Origin: JBDSGC01 sp046594105
GTDB lineage: Bacteria > Acidobacteriota > Thermoanaerobaculia > Gp7-AA8
Reading direction: 5' to 3'
Assembly: GCA_046594105.1 (NCBI GenBank)
Contig: JBKJQB010000247.1
Coordinates: 1 to 8,551 of the forward strand
DNA length: 8,551 nt
A program made the translations under genes and the position numbers. Shown here piece after piece: positions 5,446 to 8,551 of this stretch (within the stretch, counting starts at the first letter, position 1; the number at the start of each line of letters is the position of its first letter). The notes below the pieces were generated by a model that saw only the letters and a program-made list of their open reading frames with translations, searched no databases and had not been told where the DNA came from.

Positions 5446-7371
5446 ATGACGCGACTTCTCGACTCGATCGACACACCCGCTGACGTCCGCAAGCTGGATC
5501 GCGATCAGCTCCCCCAGCTGGCCGAAGAGATCCGCACGGAGATCGTCGACGTGGTTTCCAGAATCGGAGGTCACTTCGGTGGAAACCTCGGAGCGGTGGA
5601 GCTGACGCTCGCTCTGCACTACGTCTTCGATACGCCGCGCGATCAGATCGTGTACGACACCGGTCACCAGACTTATCCGCACAAACTGATCACCGGGCGC
5701 CGCGACCAGTTTCACACCATCCGGCAGCACGACGGCATCTCCGGCTTCTGCAAGCGGGAGGAGTCGGAGTACGACGTGTTCAATGCAGGACACGCGTCGA
5801 CCTCGATTTCTGCTGCACTGGGGATCGCGGTGGCTCGGGACTTCCGGAAAGAGAACTATCGCGTCGCCGCTGTGATCGGTGACGGCGCGCTTTCGGGCGG
5901 CCTGGCGTTCGAGGGGCTCAACCAGGCCGGCCATCTGAAGCGGAAGTTTTTCCTGGTGCTGAACGACAACGACATGTCGATCTCCACCAATGTCGGCGCG
6001 GTCTCCGGCTATCTCAACCAGATCATCAAAGGACAGCGCTACGTCCAGATGAAGGATCTGGCCAAGGGGATCATGGACCGCATCCCGCTGGTGGGGGGCA
6101 AGCTCCACGGCATGGCCACCGACATGGAGACACTGTTCAAGAACATGGTGGTGCCGGGAACGCTCTTTGAGGAGCTCGGCTTCAAGTACCTGGGGCCGTA
6201 CGACGGGCACGATCTGGAGACGCTGATCGACGTCTTCGAAGAGAACAAGGACTACAACGGCCCGGTGCTCATCCACGTCATCACCAAGAAGGGCAAGGGC
6301 TATACGCCGGCCGAAAACAAGCCGATCTGGTCGCACGGAGTCTCGCCGTTCGACATCACTTCCGGCGAGGTGACCAAGTCGGACAAGGTTACCCCTCCCA
6401 GCTACACCGCCGTATTCGCGGAGGCGCTCATCCAGCTCGCGCGCACCGATCCAAAAATCGTGGCGGTCACCGCGGCCATGCCCGACGGCACCGGCCTGGA
6501 CAAGTTCCTCAAAGCGTTCCCCGACCGGATGTTCGACGTCGGAATCGCCGAGGAACATGCGGTGACGTTCTGCGGCGGAATGGCCACGCAGGGGATGAAG
6601 CCCATCGCAGCGATCTACTCGACGTTCCTGCAGCGCGCCTTCGATCAGGTGTTTCACGACGTAGCCATCATGGATCTGCCGGTGGTGTTCGCGCTGGATC
6701 GTGGCGGCATCGCCGGAGCAGACGGCCCCACCCACCATGGCATCTACGACATGGCGTATCTGCGGATCTTCCCGAACATGGTCTGCATGGCGCCCAAGGA
6801 TGAGAATGAGCTGAAGCACATGCTCAAGACCGCGTTCGAGACCGGCCACCCGACGTCGCTGCGCTACCCCCGCGGAAACGGATTTGGCGTGGCCATCGAC
6901 GCGGAGATGCGCTCGCTGCCCATCGGCAAAGGCGAAGTGATGCGGGAAGGGGAGCAGGCAGCGATTTTCGCCATCGGAGCGGAAGTCTGGCCGGCCTTCC
7001 ATGCGGCTGAGAAACTGGCGAAAGAAGGCCTGAGCGTCGCCGTGATCAACGGGCGTTTCATCAAGCCGCTCGACGATGAGCTGATCCTCAAGTACTGCAA
7101 GCCGTTCGCGAAAATCGTGACGGTGGAAGAGGGCTCGCTGGCCGGTGGCTTTGGCTCCGCCATCATGGAACGCGCGCAACAGCTCGGCCTCCACGAGACG
7201 GAGTTCCATCGCATCGGCATCCCCGACGAATACGTGCACCATGGATCGCAGGATGTCCTTCGTGCGCTCTACGACCTGCATGCGGACGGGATTGCCCGGC
7301 GCGTCCGGGAGTTCGTGCGCGGTGAACTGGATGGCGACCAGTTGCCGGTTGCCGTCGGCAACGGCCGCTGA
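5446..7371 (+). CDS. dxs: 1-deoxy-D-xylulose-5-phosphate synthase
   Basis: Dxs joins pyruvate and D-glyceraldehyde 3-phosphate, releasing CO2, to make 1-deoxy-D-xylulose 5-phosphate. This is the first step of the MEP isoprenoid pathway and also supplies thiamine and pyridoxal precursors. The 641-residue length is typical. Thiamine-diphosphate features are GGHFGGNLG (H43), DTGHQTYPHK (H74), GHASTS (115-120), the metal/cofactor motif GDGALSGG through NDND (145-176), and the activating glutamate in GIAEEHAVT (probably E369). DRGGIAGADGPTHHG (418-432) and YPRG (474-477) come from the pyrimidine-binding domain, and the C-terminal transketolase domain is complete. Small departures from the common pattern, such as EGLNQAG where ALNNAG is usual, look like lineage variation. 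The ATG has only a weak ribosome binding site and follows ispA by 28 nt, so cotranscription is likely. Confidence 0.97.
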   Translation: MTRLLDSIDTPADVRKLDRDQLPQLAEEIRTEIVDVVSRIGGHFGGNLGAVELTLALHYVFDTPRDQIVYDTGHQTYPHKLITGRRDQFHTIRQHDGISGFCKREESEYDVFNAGHASTSISAALGIAVARDFRKENYRVAAVIGDGALSGGLAFEGLNQAGHLKRKFFLVLNDNDMSISTNVGAVSGYLNQIIKGQRYVQMKDLAKGIMDRIPLVGGKLHGMATDMETLFKNMVVPGTLFEELGFKYLGPYDGHDLETLIDVFEENKDYNGPVLIHVITKKGKGYTPAENKPIWSHGVSPFDITSGEVTKSDKVTPPSYTAVFAEALIQLARTDPKIVAVTAAMPDGTGLDKFLKAFPDRMFDVGIAEEHAVTFCGGMATQGMKPIAAIYSTFLQRAFDQVFHDVAIMDLPVVFALDRGGIAGADGPTHHGIYDMAYLRIFPNMVCMAPKDENELKHMLKTAFETGHPTSLRYPRGNGFGVAIDAEMRSLPIGKGEVMREGEQAAIFAIGAEVWPAFHAAEKLAKEGLSVAVINGRFIKPLDDELILKYCKPFAKIVTVEEGSLAGGFGSAIMERAQQLGLHETEFHRIGIPDEYVHHGSQDVLRALYDLHADGIARRVREFVRGELDGDQLPVAVGNGR

Positions 7372-7381
7372 CGTTTCCGCC

Positions 7382-7440
7382 GGGCGCCGGTTGCCGGAGG
7401 CTTCGCACGATCCTCGCTGAAATCACTTCCGCTGGCGCCC
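7382..7440 (+). promoter_or_regulatory. Leader with a long-range inverted repeat before tlyA
   Basis: GGGCGCC (7382-7388) is matched by GGCGCCC (7434-7440), which ends 3 nt before the tlyA ribosome binding site. In RNA this would form a 7-bp closing stem around a 45-nt loop. There is also an 11-nt direct repeat, GCCGGTTGCCG, at 7344-7354 and 7386-7396, the first copy inside the end of dxs. A regulatory role is speculative. Confidence 0.25.
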
Positions 7441-7443
7441 ACC

Positions 7444-7448
7444 AGGAG
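7444..7448 (+). promoter_or_regulatory. Ribosome binding site of tlyA
   Basis: AGGAG lies 8 nt before the ATG at 7457. It confirms the tlyA start and contrasts with the weak or absent sites before xseA, xseB and dxs. Confidence 0.75.
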
Positions 7449-7456
7449 TCTCTGCC

Positions 7457-8203
7457 ATGAAGACGCCGAAGTTGCGCCTCGACGTGGCGCTCGTCGAGCG
7501 TGGTCTGGTCGAGACACGATCGAAAGCGCAGGCGCTGATCATGGCCCGGCGGGTTCTGGTCAACGAGCAATTCGCGGCGAAGTCGGGACTGACAGTCGGC
7601 GTCGACGACCTCGTCCGCGTGGCGGAGCTCGAGCATCCCTGGGTCGGACGAGGAGGCATCAAGCTCGCCCATGCACTGCAGACCTTTTCGGTGGACGTTT
7701 CGGGGAAAGTCTGCGCGGACGTGGGCGCCTCGACTGGCGGGTTCACCGACGTGCTCCTCAAACATGGCGCAGAGAAGGTCTACGCCATCGACGTCGGTTA
7801 CGGCCAGCTCGACGCCTCGCTCCGCAACCATCCGCAGGTCATCAATCGCGAGAAAGTCAACGCCCGCTACCTGCAGGCACTGGACTTCGACGATCGGATC
7901 GAAGTGGTGTCCGTGGATGTGTCATTCATCTCGCTGACACTGATCCTGCCGGCCATCGCAAAGTTTCTCGACGGGGATCTCCTCGCCCTGATCAAGCCTC
8001 AATTCGAGGTCGGGAAAAAGGATGTCGGAAAAGGGGGCATCGTGCGGGACGAAGGGAAGCGAACCGCCGCGGTTTCGGGCGTCCTCGATGTCGCCCGCAC
8101 CCTCGGCTTCGAGGTGCAGGGGCTGGTGGAGAGCCCCATCAAGGGTGCTGAAGGAAACGTAGAGTTCCTCATGCACGCGAGGCGACGGCTCGGACAAGGG
8201 TAA
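7457..8203 (+). CDS. tlyA: TlyA family rRNA (cytidine-2'-O)-methyltransferase
   Basis: TlyA transfers a methyl group from S-adenosylmethionine to a ribose 2'-hydroxyl in ribosomal RNA. The older name hemolysin A is misleading. The 248-residue protein has an N-terminal S4 RNA-binding domain (RLDVALVERGLVETRSKAQ ... ARRVLVNEQ, about residues 6-60), the linker WVGRGGIKL, then an FtsJ-like domain with the SAM motif ADVGASTGGFTD (87-98). The K-D-K-E catalytic tetrad appears complete: K69, D154 in SVDVSF, K180 in LIKPQFE, and E236 in GNVEFL. The spacing agrees closely with my recollection of Mycobacterium tuberculosis TlyA. The protein ends about a dozen residues after E236, without the longer C-terminal extension of that enzyme. 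It may therefore be the short TlyA type that methylates only 23S rRNA (C1920, E. coli numbering). It is 85 nt after dxs and may belong to the same transcript. Confidence 0.95.
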   Translation: MKTPKLRLDVALVERGLVETRSKAQALIMARRVLVNEQFAAKSGLTVGVDDLVRVAELEHPWVGRGGIKLAHALQTFSVDVSGKVCADVGASTGGFTDVLLKHGAEKVYAIDVGYGQLDASLRNHPQVINREKVNARYLQALDFDDRIEVVSVDVSFISLTLILPAIAKFLDGDLLALIKPQFEVGKKDVGKGGIVRDEGKRTAAVSGVLDVARTLGFEVQGLVESPIKGAEGNVEFLMHARRRLGQG

Positions 8204-8243
8204 CCAGCCGGCAGACGCGGTCGCCGTCACGAAGAAATCCCGA

Positions 8244-8364
8244 TCGTCATCCTGAGCGGCGTGGGAGGCGGGCGGGAAGCGAAGGATCTGCAATCACGAA
8301 GATGTTGCTGGGAGCAGTTGCGACGTTGCAGATCCTTCGGCGTCTTCGCGCCTCAGGATGACGA
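8244..8364. repeat. Inverted pair of a REP-like intergenic repeat
   Basis: TCGTCATCCTGAG (8244-8256) is the exact reverse complement of CTCAGGATGACGA (8352-8364), and CGAAGGATCTGCAA (8280-8293) of TTGCAGATCCTTCG (8326-8339). The result is two head-to-head copies of one unit, about 50 bp and 39 bp, differing in the spacer between their conserved ends (23 and 12 nt) and separated by 32 nt. The word TCATCCTGAG ... GAAGGATCT is one I associate with short dispersed repeats in Acidobacteriota and other environmental genomes. The RNA could fold into a long stem from either strand. No transposase or REP-associated transposase gene lies in the window. Confidence 0.75.
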
Positions 8365-8369
8365 GATCC

Positions 8370-8438
8370 TTGCGAACCAACGCCGAATGAACGCGACTGA
8401 GGCCAAAATCGTGGCGGACGCTTTGCGAACCAACGCCG
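8370..8438. repeat. Direct repeat of 16 nt, two copies
   Basis: TTGCGAACCAACGCCG occurs at 8370-8385 and again at 8423-8438, an offset of 53 bp. The first copy begins 5 nt after the inverted repeat pair and the second ends 13 nt before the stop codon of the right-edge gene. The bases between the copies do not match each other beyond this word. Two copies are too few for an array. Confidence 0.6.
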
Positions 8439-8452
8439 CCGGCCGTGCCGGC
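8438..8452. other. Short GC hairpin at the end of the right-edge gene
   Basis: GCCGGC (8438-8443), CGT, GCCGGC (8447-8452) can fold into a 6-bp stem directly at the stop codon of the minus-strand gene. No T run follows on either strand, so it is at best a weak terminator. Confidence 0.3.
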
Positions 8453-8551
8453 TACGGGCGCAGTGAGAAATACTGGCGCAGCCCGTCGCGCCACGACTGA
8501 GGCTTCGCGCCCGTGAGGCTCTCGTAGCGCTCTGTCGACAGAACCGAATAC
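8452..8551 (-). CDS. C-terminal end of an unidentified protein, cut by the window edge
   Basis: On the minus strand one frame stays open from the right edge to a TAG at 8454-8452, giving 32 residues that include LSTERYESLTGAKPQSWRD and end in QYFSLRP. Codon third positions are mostly G or C, as in the other genes here. The peptide looks like a natural helical C-terminus rather than a shadow frame. The pattern of an aromatic or acidic helix, LTG, a basic residue, PQS, then a Trp-containing helix resembles the end of some NAD(P)-binding NmrA/SDR-type proteins, where similar VTGRxPxS segments occur. That resemblance is weak and I do not assign a function. The gene converges on tlyA. Confidence 0.6.
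   Translation of the reverse strand, partial: YSVLSTERYESLTGAKPQSWRDGLRQYFSLRP

Larger units (their letters stand above)
8204..8451. other. Repeat-rich convergent intergenic region
   Basis: This stretch between tlyA and the minus-strand gene at the right edge has no coding region I can support. Short open frames here cross the inverted repeat and show no family resemblance or ribosome binding site. It contains the inverted repeat pair at 8244-8364, a 16-nt direct repeat and a short GCCGGC hairpin. No T-run terminator is visible, so the inverted repeat may end transcription from both sides. Confidence 0.6.

Noticed and set aside
4401..5492. Long minus-strand frame across xseB, ispA and the dxs start
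   Set aside because: It crosses three well-supported plus-strand genes and has no recognisable motif; a shadow frame.
5395..7281. Very long minus-strand open frame (628 codons) opposite dxs
   Set aside because: Long antisense frames are common opposite GC-rich genes. Its product is rich in His, Asp, Arg and Val without recognisable domains, while the plus strand encodes a complete Dxs.
8370..8438. Possible CRISPR array
   Set aside because: There are only two copies of a 16-nt word, no third repeat, no palindromic repeat of typical length and no cas genes nearby.
8204..8451. Possible tRNA or structured RNA gene
   Set aside because: I see no cloverleaf, TTC-type T arm or CCA end. The foldable part is explained by the inverted repeat pair.
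8294..8494. Minus-strand 66-codon frame across the repeat region
   Set aside because: It runs through the inverted repeat and overlaps, in another frame, the better-supported C-terminal coding end that stops at 8452.

Overview
The window reads as ordinary chromosomal DNA from a GC-rich Gram-negative bacterium. Codons end mostly in G or C, one protein carries a lipoprotein signal with an outer-membrane-type +2 residue, and another carries a Sec signal peptide for export. The intergenic repeat near the right end (TCGTCATCCTGAG ... GAAGGATCTGCAA, an inverted pair) resembles a short repeat I associate with Acidobacteriota and some other environmental phyla. That suggests, but does not prove, an acidobacterial origin. 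I see no plasmid, phage, transposase, CRISPR or defence genes.

Layout. Positions 1-190 hold no gene I can support, only an ambiguous possible 3' end of an upstream gene and the ribosome binding site of the first gene. At 191-2062 (+) is a secreted M61-type metallopeptidase with a C-terminal PDZ domain. A strong bidirectional hairpin terminator (2107-2137) separates it from a convergent lipoprotein gene (2157-2750, -), which encodes a lipid-anchored protein with a Pro/Ala/Met-rich spacer and a basic tail. An 86-bp divergent gap follows. The plus strand then carries xseA (2837-4138), xseB (4201-4512), ispA (4509-5417), dxs (5446-7371) and tlyA (7457-8203), all in one direction. Positions 8204-8451 hold a repeat-rich intergenic region with no gene. 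From 8452 to the right edge is the 3' end of a convergent minus-strand gene.

How the genes fit together. XseA and XseB form exonuclease VII, which degrades single-stranded DNA. Dxs makes 1-deoxy-D-xylulose 5-phosphate, the entry point of the MEP isoprenoid pathway. IspA condenses the resulting C5 units, probably to farnesyl diphosphate, for undecaprenyl phosphate and quinone side chains. TlyA is a ribosomal RNA 2'-O-methyltransferase. The order xseA-xseB-ispA-dxs-tlyA is a recurrent bacterial gene cluster. The xseB/ispA junction overlaps by 4 nt (GTGA), which argues for translational coupling.

I found no convincing undescribed multi-gene system. The items most worth a second look are the Pro/Met-rich lipoprotein, the possible leaderless starts of xseA and xseB, the paired inverted repeat after tlyA, and the partial minus-strand gene at the right edge.
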